Below the pieces are notes generated by a model, which worked only from the letters and a program-made list of their open reading frames with translations, had not been told where the DNA came from and ran no database searches. The position numbers were made by a program, and so were the translations under genes. This document shows positions 1 to 64,000 of a DNA stretch of 64,000 nt, piece after piece. The stretch spans positions 2,835,001 through 2,899,000 of the forward strand of contig NC_087106.1 of assembly GCF_963855985.1 (NCBI RefSeq), read 5' to 3'. The stretch is from Ostrinia nubilalis (taxonomy: Eukaryota > Arthropoda > Insecta > Lepidoptera > Crambidae). The stretch's first letter is position 1. Each line of letters opens with the position of its first letter.

Positions 1-64000
<64,000 letters not shown>

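Overview
The window is almost certainly moth or butterfly (Lepidoptera) nuclear DNA. The evidence is Helitrons with Lep1-like ends (TCTATACTAATATT...GCTAG), RTE-type LINE tails ending in a CAGCAGTGGACG box plus an (ATG)n run, and many palindromic MITEs in short introns. No prokaryotic gene organisation is present.

One host gene fills the window: an axonemal inner-arm dynein heavy chain on the minus strand, best matching DNAH1. I resolved 48 consecutive exons (64000 down to 1). Splice phases agree at every junction and give about 2,311 codons without an internal stop. They cover the end of the linker, AAA1 (GPAGTGKTE), AAA2 (GPAGAGKTK), AAA3 (GPTGTGKTV), AAA4 (GMGGSGRQS), stalk coiled coil 1, the microtubule-binding domain (MTBD), coiled coil 2, AAA5 and the start of the C-terminal region. 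The true N- and C-termini lie outside.

The most unusual feature is that 12 of the 48 exons sit in local tandem arrays made of copies of that exon plus a short piece of its downstream intron: E4 (3 copies), E5 (3), E16 (7), E18 (11), E19 (3), E24 (9), E31 (3), E32 (5), the MTBD exon E36 (about 25), E42 (6), E44 (3) and E45 (2-3). In 11 arrays the complete exon is the 5'-most copy and the others are truncated at their 5' side or nearly so; in E16 all seven are complete. In several arrays the truncated copies still have an AG acceptor, a GT donor and a length divisible by three. Spacers in four arrays are only 34-41 nt.

Mobile elements fill the introns. An apparently intact BEL/Pao LTR retrotransposon with an env-like ORF (10944-19395, LTRs identical by eye, 5-bp TSD) split the MTBD array, and its empty target survives as a paralogous unit near 23065. 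A 2.8-kb Mutator/Foldback-like element with 845-bp inverted arms and 178-bp internal repeats lies at 24699-27477. A palindromic Tc1-type derivative is at 54640-56265. Others are a Jockey/CR1-type LINE fragment, RTE tails, Helitrons, hAT-, Harbinger- and mariner-like MITEs and a repeat family with 7-bp TSDs.

All coordinates come from reading splice signals, reading frame and repeats by eye. No alignment or database search was run.
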